Shown: positions 47,908 through 58,903, numbered from the stretch's first letter. The stretch is DNA of 64,000 nt from Mantis religiosa (GCA_030765055.1 JAUKNK010000057.1:4767501-4831500); one strand, 5' to 3'. Translations and numbers: made by a program. The notes: generated by a model not told the origin, from the sequence alone.

Positions 47908-49554
47908 CTGAAATGTTGCAGAACTTAGTATCAGTTTTAAAGTGTGACATAACAAACACATAGATAAGTGGAAAGGAGCTACAAATGATGAATCTATCCA
48001 CAATTATCATTATAAATTAATGCAGAAGTGTATGGCCCAATACGATAAGCTTTTTTTTGCTCTAATTTGTGGTGAAGAAAGCAAGTAAAGAACTCCATTA
48101 TCAGGTAATACCTACAGAAAAGTGATCGACTATACAATACAAAGATTTGGTTATTCTATTAACGCAATAGTACTTCAAGTGTCACGAAATACTACACTCA
48201 TTTGACTTTGCTGTCACCTATGATTAGCGAGTGAAGGAAGCTTTGAATACTGGTTTACCTAACAAGCAGAACTGAGAGGTTCTCATATTACATTCTTGTT
48301 CCTTTAAGGAAGAAATAAAGATATCAAAGGAGAGAATTTGGACAGAGTCAGACTGAAAAATTTAATGCCATAGGCAGGACCTGAAGACGGATCTCCCAGG
48401 CTCTGTCAGTTGCTCTAACAATTGAGCTGACATTAATTTTTCAACTGACTCGCATTATCCCGGTAAACCACTAAGAAATTCTCATATACACATAAGACAA
48501 CTCCTTAATGGCGACTTAATTCATGTAAGAACTTAAGTCCAGGCTTTATAGTCAACCACTATTATTTGTCAATCTGACTTAATCCATCCAGAATTTGGCC
48601 TACACATGGCTGATGTGACAGAACAATTTAATTTCTATTTCGATCTTTATAAAATGTTTGTACATGTCCATACACATGCTAAAGATGTCCTCCATTTTCT
48701 GAATGGCACTTTCAGTTATGGATATGCTGGCTCCAGATCCATGACATTTGTATGCATTTTCAGCAAATAGGATGTATCTGTCAGACAACTATTAATAGAT
48801 GGATGTATTGCTACTATTCCAAATGTAGCAGTCTTGTAAACAAATTCTTTATACATTTAAATTGCGAATGATTATTTCGTATTCTTTGGAAAATCCATAG
48901 CTGCAGTTTCTAGAAATGACATTGTTTGTAAAATTGTGGTCACCATTTGTTAAAATTCATAATCAGAGTTCCGAAATATATGCACTAAAAGCCTGAAAAT
49001 ATACACTAATGGAGTATCAAATTATGCTAATATGCTACATAATAAAGAATATCTTACTGCACTTACAATAAAAAACTTGAAAATATAAAGCATATAAAAC
49101 TATAAATTAATAAGGAATAATACAAAGATCATAAAAATAAATAAAAATATAAAATATAAAAAATATAAAATAATAAACCGGAGAATATGCATGCAAATAT
49201 GCACTAAACATTTTCAAAATATGCACACATATAATGCAGTATGAAATGATGCTAATATGTTACCTTATTAGGAAACTTTTATTGTACCTAACCTCAGCAA
49301 GATAAAAAAAAAAGGAATTAATTTTTCTGACCTAAATCATACTTTGAAGTGCAAACATTCGCATAGAGAAAACTAAATTCAACCAGAAATTCGAACCACA
49401 GTTTCCTCCAAGCACCAAAACAGCAAGGGACAAAGCACTCAAAGATAGGAATAACACCACAAGAATTGCACAATGTAACAACGCATGTTCTTATATGATG
49501 GGGTGGATGCTAGTTTACCATCACAATCAGTGATACCAACATAAGAATTTCAGC
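47908..49554. other. intron 2 sequence of the zinc-finger gene, left part
   Basis: Intron 2 spans 47908-55722. This part is AT-rich and non-coding apart from a SINE-like remnant at about 48355-48445. Confidence 0.5.
48355..48445 (-). repeat. SINE-like, tRNA-related remnant
   Basis: The minus strand reads GTCAGCTCAATTGTTAGAGC, an A-box-like tRNA 5' half, then GGAGATCCGTCTTCAGGTCC, a degraded B box, then ATGGCATTAAATTTTTCA. The same order is found in the two SINE copies at 60761-60999. A tail-like segment on the plus strand at about 48565-48640 (CACATGGCTGATGTGA) resembles the 3' part of the 60.9-kb copy (ATACGGCTGGTGTGA). Confidence 0.55.
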
Positions 49555-51842
49555 CATCGTCATTTACTGGACAATACAGCAACTTTAGTGATATATTCAG
49601 TATCCTACACCTCCATATTCAGTATCTCCGTTCCAAGCTGTTGCCAATGAGTGTATTATTTAAGGATACAAATGCTGATATCTGTGTAATAACGGAACAT
49701 GGGCTCAGTAGTGATGAAATTTATAACATTGACAACTATAAAATTGCTAATAGATACAGCAGATCTATGCACAAAGGGGGCGGAGTTGTAATTTTTACAA
49801 AAAATGACATATGTGCCACCAAACTTAATTTAGAAAATTATTGTATAGAGGACGTTTTTGAAGTAACAGGGATCAAGGTAAGGACAGATAAGGGAAATGT
49901 GTTAATTTTTTGAATATATAGGTCTCCTTCAGGTTCTGCCAAAGATTTTATTTCACATTTGGAAGTTATGTTAAGTAAATTTGTTAAAAAATTTACAAAA
50001 ATTATCTTAGCTGAGGACTTTAATATTAATTTAGATCTCTCTGATACCATCTACATAGCGTTAAAAGAAGTATTTAATTCATAAAACATTAGAGATTTAA
50101 TTAAGGAACCAACAAGAGTAATGGCTAACAGCTCATCTATTATCGACCACATAGCATAGAATATACAAGAAATATCAACTAATGTAGTAAATGTTCATAA
50201 TTCTGATCATTATGCTCAGCTGACACACTTTGATATTGCATGTTGTGATAGAATCACTGAAGAAATCATGATCCGCAGAAGCGTAACTGAAGAAAATATA
50301 AATAATCTTGTAAATATCCTAACTGCTAAAAATTGGGAAGATTTTTTGAAAAAAAGCTAATGTTAATGATAAATGGAATGAATTTTATATTAAGTTTAGG
50401 ATTCATTTTAAAGCTACACGTCCACTCAAAAAAGTAAGAGTAAATAAAGCCAGGAAGAAAAGAGTTAAACTGCCATTTGAAGTAGTTAAATCCAAAGGAA
50501 AAATGAAAAACATGCTTGCCCTTATAAAAGCACTCTCTCAGACAAAGATGCCAAACAGGAGTATATGAACAGTCTTATAACTGCAAGGATAGCGACTTAT
50601 AGAGAACAAATAAATCAGTCAAATAACCCTAGCAGAACAACTTGGAACCTAATTAATGAGTGTAGGGAAAACAAAAAGCTGCATCAAAACATAAGCCTAA
50701 ACATAGATGGGAAATTAATACAAGATCCAACAATCATATGTCCGAAATTTAATGAATTTTTTATAAACGTAGCTTCACATAATAGACTGTCTCCTAAAGT
50801 ATATGCAAACGACATTGGCATCAAATCATCAATATTCCTTGAACCAACAACAGAAAACGAAATCACCAACACAATAAACAAAATACCTAAAAAGCAAGTA
50901 GTGGATGGGATGATATTAGTCCAGTTATTTCAAAACAATGTAAAACAGGTATTTCAAAACCTTTAACACACCTGATTAACTACTCCATTGGAGTCGGTCA
51001 ATTTCCTGAAATTTTGAAACTAGGATTAGTCAAACTAATATTTGAACAGGATGTCAGTAACTACAGGCTGATCACCTTAACATCAGAAATAGCTAAGATT
51101 TTTGAAAGAATTTTATTAGAAAGATTAATTAAGTATTTAAATAAACATAATGTACAACAAGATTTTCAACATGGGTTTAGAAAAGGTTGTTCCACAGTCC
51201 TTGCAGTCATACAGTATATACATGAAATAACAAGTTAGAATCTAATGATAAGGTAGATAAGGTAAACTCATTATTTTTCGACCTGACTAAAGCATTTTAC
51301 TGTGATGACCATAGCATCTTATTACACAAACTAAGAAATTATGGGATAAGGGGACTACCTCTAGAATTGTTTTCCAGTTACCTAACTGGCCGGAAGCAAT
51401 ATACAGAAGTAAATCATAAAACGGGAAAAATTGTAAACAAAATTCAATCAAAAATAGAAACAGTAAAATATGGAGTACCTCAGGGAACAGTACTAGGGCC
51501 TCTGCTTTTCATTATATATGTTAATAATAATATCTGTCCACAAAGTACAGCTATAATAACTTACGCAGATGACACAACTGCCATATGCTGGAACAAGACA
51601 TTCGAAGCTCTAAACAAAAATTTAAATCACACTGCTAATACCCTAATCAAATACTTTGAATCCGTAAATTTAAAATGTAACATGCTAAAAACTAAAGTAA
51701 TGTGGCCCAATACATCAAGAAAAACTACCTCCAATACAGAATTGCAAACAAACACCACCACCATTGAAGAAGTAAAATCATATAGGTTTCTTGGAATAAT
51801 TGCTGATAAACAGATAACATGGGCTAAACATATAGATTATAT
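49555..51842 (+). mobile_element. CR1/Daphne-like LINE, 5' part (in intron 2)
   Basis: Endonuclease from about 49560 (ILHLHIQYLRSKLLPM, CVITEHGLSS, HKGGGVVIFTKND, IYRSPSG) through IIDHIA and NSDHYAQ. RT from about 51020 (NYRLITLTSEIAKIFERILL, QHGFRKGCST, FFDLTKAF, YGVPQGTVLGPLLFIIYVNN, TYADDT, YRFLGIIADKQITWAKHIDY). Several stops and frameshifts. It is interrupted at 51842 by the Ty3 derivative G7 and continues at 54620. Confidence 0.88.
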
Positions 51843-52084
51843 TGTGGCTTTGTGGGTTCGTGAAATAATAAAACGAGGTTACAAAAACACAAAAACTACA
51901 CTTTATTCTCCTCGAAATGCACTGTTCACCATTACCTTTTGCTAGCTAACCTGAAACCGTTTATTTTCTCTAAAAACTACATTCAACTGTCCGTCGCTAC
52001 CGGTAACGATTGGTTCCGAAGTGTTCCGAATCTCCGCAGGCCAAAATTTTTCATCGGCTTCGCGAATCTACCGCCAGGGTGACA
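51843..52084 (-). repeat. 3' LTR of G7 (type C, 242 bp)
   Basis: On the minus strand it starts TGTCACCCTGGCGG and ends CCCACAAAGCCACA. It contains GAGAATAAAGTG with AATAAA. Preceded by GAGGAGGGAGCAG, the polypurine tract. Confidence 0.92.
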
Positions 52085-52095
52085 CTGCTCCCTCC

Positions 52096-53286
52096 TCAAG
52101 GCTGGTCATCCCGAACAGCGCCTTCGTAGCGGGCCAGGCGATCCAGGTGTACCACCAACATCTTTCCTCGGGGCACCTTCTGGATGCAGTAGACCACGTC
52201 GTTAATCCTCTTCACCACACTGTACGGTCCTTGCCATGACTTTTGAAGCTTCGGGCAGCGTCCCTTGGTCCGGGTCGCGCGGTACAACCAGACCAGGTCA
52301 CCTTGCTGGAACCCTTGGCTGTTGGCTTGCCTGTCGTATCGGGTTTTCATGCGGTCGCTCGCCTTCTGGATGTTCTGGCGAGCTATCTTCTGCATGTCGT
52401 GGAAGTGGTCCACCAGGTACTCCGCATCCCTCAAGAGTGGCCGAAAGTCTGCGTCCGTCAGCTGCTCCCTCCTCAGGCCTGCGCTATCCCAGCCATCCAC
52501 AGGCACTGCTGCTGCGGCACGCTCCTTCCCCTCCACTCTTGTGCATTGGCCGCACTCTTCTGGACAGGGTCTTCGGGACATAGCGTCCGCGTTACCGTGA
52601 CTCTTCGTTCTGCGATGTTCCGAAGTGAAGTTGTACTCCTGCGGCCTCTGAATCAAACCTGCTGTCCGGCCTTCCGGTCGCGCCGTCACCATCACCTCGC
52701 TCCTCGCGGGGACAACCACGTCTTCGCTCAAGACGACCCTGCAAATTCCAAGGTGCTCTACTGGTTGACGGAGTATAACCTCTTCTCCGTTGAGCCTCAG
52801 GACCTTCCTGCCGACGTCGACCGTCGCCTCGTGGCTCCTGAGGGCATCCAGTCCCAGAATCACCTCCTCAGCCACCTTCGCGACGAACACCCACAGACGC
52901 ACGGCACTCCGTCCCAAGTTCAGCTCCAGCAGGGCCTTCTTCTCCACAGACATGGTGTCGCCCGATGCCGTCACAAGCTGGTATGGTCGGCTCGGATTCC
53001 TCGTCGGCAAACCCTTCGCCACGTCAGGTCTGATGATGGTGACGGCCGCCCCGGTGTCCACCAGCACGCGGCACGGCTTTCCTCTTACCCAGCCGTCCGC
53101 GATGAGGTTGTCATCCATCCGCCGGCTGACGGCGCGGATTTTCACTCGAGGGGATGGTGGTAATGGCACCGACGTACCCCTCTCGACGCCGGGCCTTACT
53201 CGCTCTTCCCGCTGCTCTTCCTGGTGTGGGCAGTCTCTCTGAAGGTGCCCGGATTGTCCACACCCCCAACACAGACCACTAGGTGT
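52096..53286 (-). CDS. G7 protease-RNase H tail-integrase tail fusion ORF
   Basis: Minus strand, continuous in frame with gag after the TGA at 53287-53289. It begins with the Gag zinc knuckle (CWGCGQSGHLQRDC), then protease with intact LVDTGAAVTIIRPDVAKG. Near 52670 the post-protease domain is joined to the end of RNase H (IQRPQEYNFTSEHRR), removing about 1.5 kb relative to G1. Near 52430 it is joined to the integrase C-terminal region (LVDHFHDM), removing about 0.9 kb. Both joints keep the frame and lie at short matches (GGAAGGCC and GTGGAG-like). No polymerase or integrase activity is possible; a protease could be made only by reading through the TGA. Confidence 0.85.
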   Translation of the reverse strand, partial: TPSGLCWGCGQSGHLQRDCPHQEEQREERVRPGVERGTSVPLPPSPRVKIRAVSRRMDDNLIADGWVRGKPCRVLVDTGAAVTIIRPDVAKGLPTRNPSRPYQLVTASGDTMSVEKKALLELNLGRSAVRLWVFVAKVAEEVILGLDALRSHEATVDVGRKVLRLNGEEVILRQPVEHLGICRVVLSEDVVVPARSEVMVTARPEGRTAGLIQRPQEYNFTSEHRRTKSHGNADAMSRRPCPEECGQCTRVEGKERAAAAVPVDGWDSAGLRREQLTDADFRPLLRDAEYLVDHFHDMQKIARQNIQKASDRMKTRYDRQANSQGFQQGDLVWLYRATRTKGRCPKLQKSWQGPYSVVKRINDVVYCIQKVPRGKMLVVHLDRLARYEGAVRDDQP

Positions 53287-54354
53287 TCACCGGCATCCCT
53301 CAGCTGGTCTTCTGTCTCCGGCGTAGCGGACACTCCTCGTTCTCGACGTCGGGATAGATGCTACCTTGGCCGCCTCCATCCTTAATGCCGCTGTCAGCGC
53401 CTCGTGGATGGTTTTATAATCGCCGAGCATTAGGTGCTGACGAATCTCCGTGTCCCATACCCCGTCGACAAAGTTGTAAGCGGCTTCCCGGGATACGAAC
53501 TCTAGTGGCAGGTCAACCAAGGCCTTGCTAGCTAGCTGCTCAATCGCTATCGCTAACTCCTGCAGCGTCTCCCCCGGCTGCTGTGACCTTGCCTTTAGTT
53601 GGCTGCGGTACGCTGCGGCTAAGCGGTGGTTCCCGAAACGATTCTCCAGGGCCTCCCAGATGTCCTTGGGAGCCGCCGTTGTCTGCACCGCGTTTAGGAC
53701 TTCCGCGGCCCGTCCCTGGAGGCTGGCTATTAGCTGTGTGACCTCCTCCAGTGACCATCTGTTGTGCTTGGCCACTGTGTCGAACTGGCGGCGGAAGACT
53801 TCAAACGTTGACGCGCCGTCATACTTGGGAGGTTTGACGCGCGCAGATGTTGTGTCGCGTCCCGGCGCGTCGGCCTTCAAGTCCTTCAGCTTCCTGCCGA
53901 CGACTTCCTCCACCATGGCGTTCAGGGACTTGATGCTGCTGTCGGCCTTTCCCTCCAGGTTGTTTACCCGGTTCGCGAGGTCTTCGACCATGGCGTTCAG
54001 GGACTTGGCGTTATTGTCGGCCTTTTCCTCTCGATCATTGAAGCGGTTCGCCAGGTCCTCGACGTGCTGGTCCACTTGGCCCATCCGCTTGCCCAGCTCC
54101 GTCACGTTATCCCTCACGCCGGCCAACTGTTCCTCAAATTTGGCGGCGAGGACCTCGTTCGCCTCCTTCATTTCCCTGGTCAGTTCGTCCATCTTTGCGG
54201 TCATTGTCGTGGCCAAGTTGTTGTTTGTAGTCTCCAGCTTCGTGGCCAGGCTGTTATATGCTGTCTTCATTTTCTTCATTTCCGCAGCGAAGTTGTCATT
54301 TGCTGCTTTCATTTCCGTCATCTTCTCCAAAATCCTTTCCAATGCAGCCTCCAT
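53287..54354 (-). CDS. gag: G7 Gag
   Basis: Minus strand, ATG at 54354, 355 codons without a break. Residues 1-160 form a predicted coiled coil (heptads in MEAALERILEKMTEMKAAND and onward), including a 25-residue tandem duplication (LANRFNDREEKADNN... and LANRVNNLEGKADSS...). Residues about 175-330 are the capsid-like region (IWEALENRFGNHRLAAAYR, DLPLEFVSREAAYNFVDGV, YKTIHEALTAALRMEAAK). It stops at a TGA where the other copies have CGA (Arg), just before the zinc knuckle, so the stop is most simply a CpG transition. Intact Gag suggests recent constraint or chance. Confidence 0.9.
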   Translation of the reverse strand: MEAALERILEKMTEMKAANDNFAAEMKKMKTAYNSLATKLETTNNNLATTMTAKMDELTREMKEANEVLAAKFEEQLAGVRDNVTELGKRMGQVDQHVEDLANRFNDREEKADNNAKSLNAMVEDLANRVNNLEGKADSSIKSLNAMVEEVVGRKLKDLKADAPGRDTTSARVKPPKYDGASTFEVFRRQFDTVAKHNRWSLEEVTQLIASLQGRAAEVLNAVQTTAAPKDIWEALENRFGNHRLAAAYRSQLKARSQQPGETLQELAIAIEQLASKALVDLPLEFVSREAAYNFVDGVWDTEIRQHLMLGDYKTIHEALTAALRMEAAKVASIPTSRTRSVRYAGDRRPAEGCR

Positions 54355-54357
54355 GTC

Positions 54358-54377
54358 GTCGCACTTCTGACACCAAT
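54358..54377 (-). other. primer-binding-like site of G7
   Basis: The minus strand reads ATTGGTGTCAGAAGTGCGAC directly after the LTR. TGGTGTCAGAAGTG is typical of sites complementary to a tRNA 3' end, probably tRNA-Leu. Confidence 0.5.
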
Positions 54378-54619
54378 TGTGACTCTGTGGGTTCGTGAAA
54401 TAATTAAACGAGGTTACAAAAATACAAAAACTACACTTTATTCTCCTTGAAATACACTGTTGACCATCACCTTTTGCTAGCTAACCTGAAACTGTTTATT
54501 TTCTCTAAAAACTACATTCAACTATCCGTCGCTACCGGTAACGATTGGTTCCGAAGTTTTCCGAATCTCCACCGGCCGTCATTTTTCATCGGCTTCGCGA
54601 ATCTACCGCCAGGGTGACA
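54378..54619 (-). repeat. 5' LTR of G7 (type C, 242 bp)
   Basis: Same length as the 3' LTR, with scattered substitutions and a cluster of five differences in the CTCCACCGGCCGTC segment. Ends TGTCACCC...CAGAGTCACA on the minus strand. Confidence 0.92.
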
Positions 54620-55434
54620 ATATATGTAATGAAATTAGTAAATCTATATATTTGCTTAGGTATTTTCAAAGTTACAAAGACACTAGGCTTCTGCAGATCA
54701 TTTATTTTGGATGTATATATCCTTACTTTAACTACGGGATCGAAATATGGTGTACAGCTGCAAAATGTCACATGGACATGTTAGAAAGTAAAAAATGTTC
54801 TATAAGGAAACATACTTAAGTATTGTTTATCCGATCATGTGTTTACTGTTAATCTGTAATGTAAAATTGTATTGACGAAGCCGATATTTCTGTAATTGGA
54901 AATCTTATGGTGAATAAATTTGAACTTGAACTACTAGTTGTACAGAAGAAATGTATTAGATTGATTTATAGACTAAAAGGAAGGGAATCATGCAGAGAAA
55001 CATTTAAAATTGAAAATATGTTCACAGTCTATTCTCTGTATATATACAGAACTATATTATTCATAACCGATAGACTTGCATTAGTACGAAACAACCAAAT
55101 TCACCACTATAGTACAAGAAATGGTGATAACTATCACATGTATAATATTAACAGGTGTGTCACTGAAAAGGACATTAATATCAGAGGGATCAAGCTGTAT
55201 AATAAACTACCTAGTGAGATAAAAAATTTGACGAATAGCTCAAAACCAAAATTTAAAAGTAAATTAAAAGAATATTTGTTAAATAAATGTATATACAGCC
55301 TAGATGAATTGTAAATTACATATGTAAAAATTTGTTACTAGCATACAAATGTCATATTGTTAAATAATTTGTATAGAAATGACGTGTCCAAAATCAATGT
55401 ACATCTAATAAACTGGAACAATAAACTATCAATA
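54620..55434 (+). mobile_element. CR1/Daphne-like LINE, 3' part (in intron 2)
   Basis: Continues directly from 51842: CNEISKSIYLLRYFQ, IYPYFNYGIEIWCTAAK, then LELLVVQKKCIRLIYRLKGR and IKLYNKLPSEIKNLTNSSKP to LLNKCIYSLDEL. It ends after a short AT-rich UTR at about 55434 with ACTATCAATATCAATG, a short microsatellite-like tail. Between 54781 and 54925 there is extra sequence that may be a nested insert. Confidence 0.85.
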
Positions 55435-55722
55435 TCAATGTTAGTGCTAGTATGGCACAGAATAGCTGCAAATAAGTGAACGTCTACACCACAACGGTTG
55501 AAGTACATAGTTTCATATACACATAATTACAAATATAATCTGTTGTATTTTGTAGACAGAAACATGTTCAATATGGAAATTTGGTTTTTCCATACCATTT
55601 TACTTAGAGCAAATTCTACAGTATATCTATTTGTATTAGTTTGAGAGCTTGATTACACATGTACTAAAACATAAATGCTGGAGTAAACATAAGGCTTTTA
55701 ATTTAAAAAAGTCAAGACTTAC
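55435..55722. other. intron 2 sequence, right end
   Basis: AT-rich, ending at the exon 2 donor. Nothing else recognised. Confidence 0.5.
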
Positions 55723-55754
55723 CTTGAAGATTTTATTGTAGGAAGGCCTGCATC
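55723..55754 (-). CDS. C2H2 zinc-finger gene, exon 2 (32-nt microexon)
   Basis: Minus strand: acceptor GAATTATTCTGTTACAG directly before GATGCAGGCC, and donor CAAG followed by GTAAGT, a perfect 5' splice site. The exon is 32 nt, entering in phase 0 and leaving two bases. Exon 1 ends in phase 0, and exon 3 needs exactly two incoming bases to stay open. It encodes DAGLPTIKSS plus two bases of Arg. The phase fit on both sides is the main evidence; there is no homology support. Confidence 0.6.
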
Positions 55755-57956
55755 CTGTAACAGAATAATTCAAATGTATACAGCTTTCATACTAATATCT
55801 ACACAGTGTTAAATGTCCTGCTAATACATTTACAGGATATGTAGAGACAATATTTGATATTTTATCATGCAGTGATCTGTTAGAAAACCAAAAAGTGTAT
55901 AAGGTATTTGTTTGGTTTAGAGAACACAGAACTGGAAACAGAAATGTTTATTAAATCAGAATATATGATTATATATTGCTCGTATGTCCCATTTAATCAC
56001 TGCTTGTTTTTCCAATTCCTCCATTTTATGGAAAGCTCTACACTTGTCATGTTTAAAAGGCTATCATTCAAAAACTTAGCAAACTATTATTTATTTCTTT
56101 AAATAATTAATTATTTATAGTTAATAATTATTTCTACCAAAACTATAATAATTTATAACAACAGTTTCGGTTATCTTTAAAGAAATTAATGGAAATTTCA
56201 AGAAATCATAAGATAGTAACTTTGTAAACATTCATTTACATTATCAATCACTTTTAATTTCATTGTAGTCAACGAAACCACAATGAAAGAACATTTTCTA
56301 AATATTAGGTATAAACATACTGATATATCAGCCACAGCAGATAAGTTCTGATCAATTAACCATGAAATAAATAGGAAGTTAAATTATGAAAACAATGAAA
56401 TAGTCCAATAGCCTTAATGGTTTGGGAAAAAGTATTTATTTTAAAAAGTAGCATATAATGAATTTTGAAATATCGGCAATTGATTGTCTTTAAATTTGTT
56501 TAATTTTCAGATTTTAGTAGTACTGGCAGGTGTGTAGAGACCTCTAGTGACTAATCTTGAGAAACACGAAACTGAAAGTGATTCATAATATAAATAAGGA
56601 TTTATGAAATTGCGATCTTATTTCCTGAAGTTTCCATCAATTTCTTTAAAGTTAAATGAAGTATTGTAATAAATAATTATATTTGTGTAGTGTTTGTTGC
56701 TTCACTGTTTCTAATTTCATCTTTAGGTAATCATATGGTGGTATCTGTCTAGCTGGCAGAGTGGCGCCATCTCTATATCTTGGCAGAGGACCTAACAGCG
56801 GACTCTCATACAATGGTATAAACATGTCATAGAGCTAACAGTCACTCTAAATACATTCAGGATAAGGGATAACATTATAAAGGAACCTAAAACAGCTAAC
56901 TTAACAAGAGCAACTTCCGAATTCGGAACCTCACTAACCCCATATTACAGAAGTGGCAGGTTTTTCACTACCCGCCACACCATTCAAATGGATCCATAAA
57001 TAAAAGTCGAGAGGGTTAAGGTAACTGAAACTCCATGCTTGCTCCATTCTGGAAAGATTTCTAAAGCCTGCTTGTTGCACAAAGCATATTGCACATCAAA
57101 CTGCTAAGGGCAGTATCTACCTCAAGTACATCAACATGATCTCTCCACTTGGTGGTCGGGTTAGCATGTATGGTACAAGAATTGAAAAGCAGCTTTATAA
57201 TGCCATGCAGTTGTTACTACCCCTCCAAACAAATGTATTTGGTTGTGATCCTGAGGATGGAAAACAGCCTGACGTCATTTCTGTACTCTATGCAAGTGGT
57301 CAGGGTACAAGGTACTGTCATGATGAATATGATACACTTACATGCAGTTCAAGGGCCACATGTAACTGGCCCACTGTCCACGTAAACCTCTACATCAGGT
57401 CATATCACGCAGGCAGTGCTGAGTCTCTTTCACATACAGAATGTGTCAAATACACAGTACAAGAGTTGCTGGAGTGATATATTGTTTGAATTTATACGCT
57501 ACTGCCAAAATAAGTCTAAAGAATGAATGTGGCAATGAAACACAAACCTGACATACATCTTAACTCTGGTCCAACACCATACAAGAATTAATTTTCTTTA
57601 AGACAAAGCCAAAGTTTACCTAAGTAAAATAACATGTAATTTACACAAATGTTGCTTACATAGACTTGGCATCAGTGCCTGAAACAACTTAACACTTGAT
57701 AACTATGATCAAATGACTCTTTAACACTTACTGCTATCCACACACATCACTCTTCACTACCTGGTTTACTGATCAGTGCCTCAGTCATGTTTACTTTCTG
57801 GCCAGCTCATATCACCTGACCTAAGCTCCATGGCTCGCCAACATACATCTCCTTGAATCTGCAGCTACAATAGCAACACATCTACACAGGAGAACTCTAC
57901 AGTGAAGGCTTTTTGTGGATAGTGACAAAAAGACAGAGGACAAACTCCCATCTCTA
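55755..57956. other. intron 1 sequence with one unrecognised open frame
   Basis: Mostly AT-rich. Between about 56730 and 57480 base composition is more balanced, and a plus-strand frame is open from about 57040 to 57477. Its stretches GSIYLKYINMISPLGGRVSM and QTNVFGCDPEDGKQPD do not match any family I know. It may be exonised debris or the antisense of a transposon. The rest shows nothing. Confidence 0.4.
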
Positions 57957-58903
57957 CAGACGTGTGCAAATTATTAGACTCATTCATGTTTTTTTACTTT
58001 GCTTCAGTTTAACATTCAAAATAATAGTTATTTAACGCCGTAACCTATTTCAATTAGTCGCAATTCTTTTCCTTGCTATAATATGAAGCATATTCAATGA
58101 AATTTCTCTCTTAATAATAGCTGGGGGATTTTTCTCTTACTTATAGTAATATGGTGGTAGCTCTGAATTAAGAGCAGTCATTTTCTTCATATCTGTTTAT
58201 CCAACTGTTTGGTGATATTGCTTTCATTTGGTGAATGTAGTAATATTTGCTTTATTGTGTTTTATGGCTAATATATCCTCAGTATTCATTATTAATTCAT
58301 CTCAAGTATCTTATCCTTAGTATTCACATTGATTCAAAAGTGAGGTTATAGGTAAATCTGCTGACTTATCTCCAAGGAAAGTAGCTGTAACTGAGAGTCT
58401 TTTGAGGGAAACTCTTTATTCACAACGTGAAACAGCTAAGAAATTGTGTATTTCACAAAAGTCTGTTAGTCGCATTAATCAAGCTTTAACATTCGGCGAG
58501 ACAACCTCACAAAGGGATGGCAAATGCGAGAGGAAAAGAAAGCTATCACCGAGTTTGCAAAGAAAACTTGTGCAGGTGGCAAAACAAAATAGAAGAGTAA
58601 CCAGCATTGACCTCAGTAATCAAATAAAGCATTATGGTACAGAAATATCAGCCTAAGTAGTTCGCAAAAGATTATGTGAAGCAGGTTTACCAGCACGCTG
58701 GCCCCGTAAAAAGGCTAAATTGGCACCTGCAATGGCAAAAAAACGTTTAGAATGGGCCAGAGAGATGAAGAAACATCCAGTGGAATTTTGTAGAAAGGTA
58801 AATAGTATGAAAATTGTATATAGCATAAAATTAAAGTGTAATAGAAAATAAACGGTATATGTTAAAAATTTCACCATTGAGTCTAATAATTTGCACACGT
58901 CTG
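57957..58903 (+). mobile_element. Tc1-like transposon, short derivative with perfect terminal repeats
   Basis: 947 bp, flanked by TA on both sides (57955-57956 and 58904-58905). The terminal inverted repeats are identical over 26 bp: they start CAGACGTGTGCAAATTATTA (57957-57982) and the complement occupies 58878-58903. It carries only the N-terminal third of a transposase. Identical ends mean that it could still be recognised by a matching transposase. Confidence 0.93.
58345..58800 (+). pseudogene. Tc1-like transposase, DNA-binding part only
   Basis: The frame runs from about 58345 (KSADLSPRKVAVTESLLRET) through a helix-turn-helix (RETAKKLCISQKSVSRINQA), then RKRKLSPSLQRKLVQVAKQN and RRVTSIDLSNQIKHYG, stops at TAA-type codons near 58656, and goes on in another frame with VRKRLCEAGLPARWPRKKAK and RLEWAREMKKHPVEFCRK. 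This is the paired-like DNA-binding domain and the start of the catalytic part; the DDE residues are deleted. No ATG is seen at the start. Confidence 0.8.

Larger units (their letters stand above)
51843..54619 (-). mobile_element. Ty3/gypsy deletion derivative G7 with both LTRs
   Basis: 2777 bp, flanked by ATAT (51839-51842 and 54620-54623). LTRs are 242 bp each (51843-52084 and 54378-54619), differing at roughly 16 positions by eye, so the insertion is not recent. The internal part is only 2.3 kb: complete gag, zinc knuckle and protease, then a fused remnant lacking RT, most of RNase H and the integrase core. The reading frame is open across both deletion joints. Inserted in the RT of a CR1-like LINE, itself inside intron 2 of the zinc-finger gene. 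Confidence 0.95.

Noticed and set aside
52243..53163. Plus-strand open frames of up to 306 codons across G7 and similar ones opposite other gag-pol regions
   Set aside because: They are antisense to recognisable gag-pol coding sequence. High GC third positions leave the opposite frames open.
53287..53289. Programmed stop readthrough between Gag and Pol in G7
   Set aside because: Other copies have CGA or an equivalent Arg codon at this place in one continuous frame, so the TGA is more simply a CpG transition in this copy.
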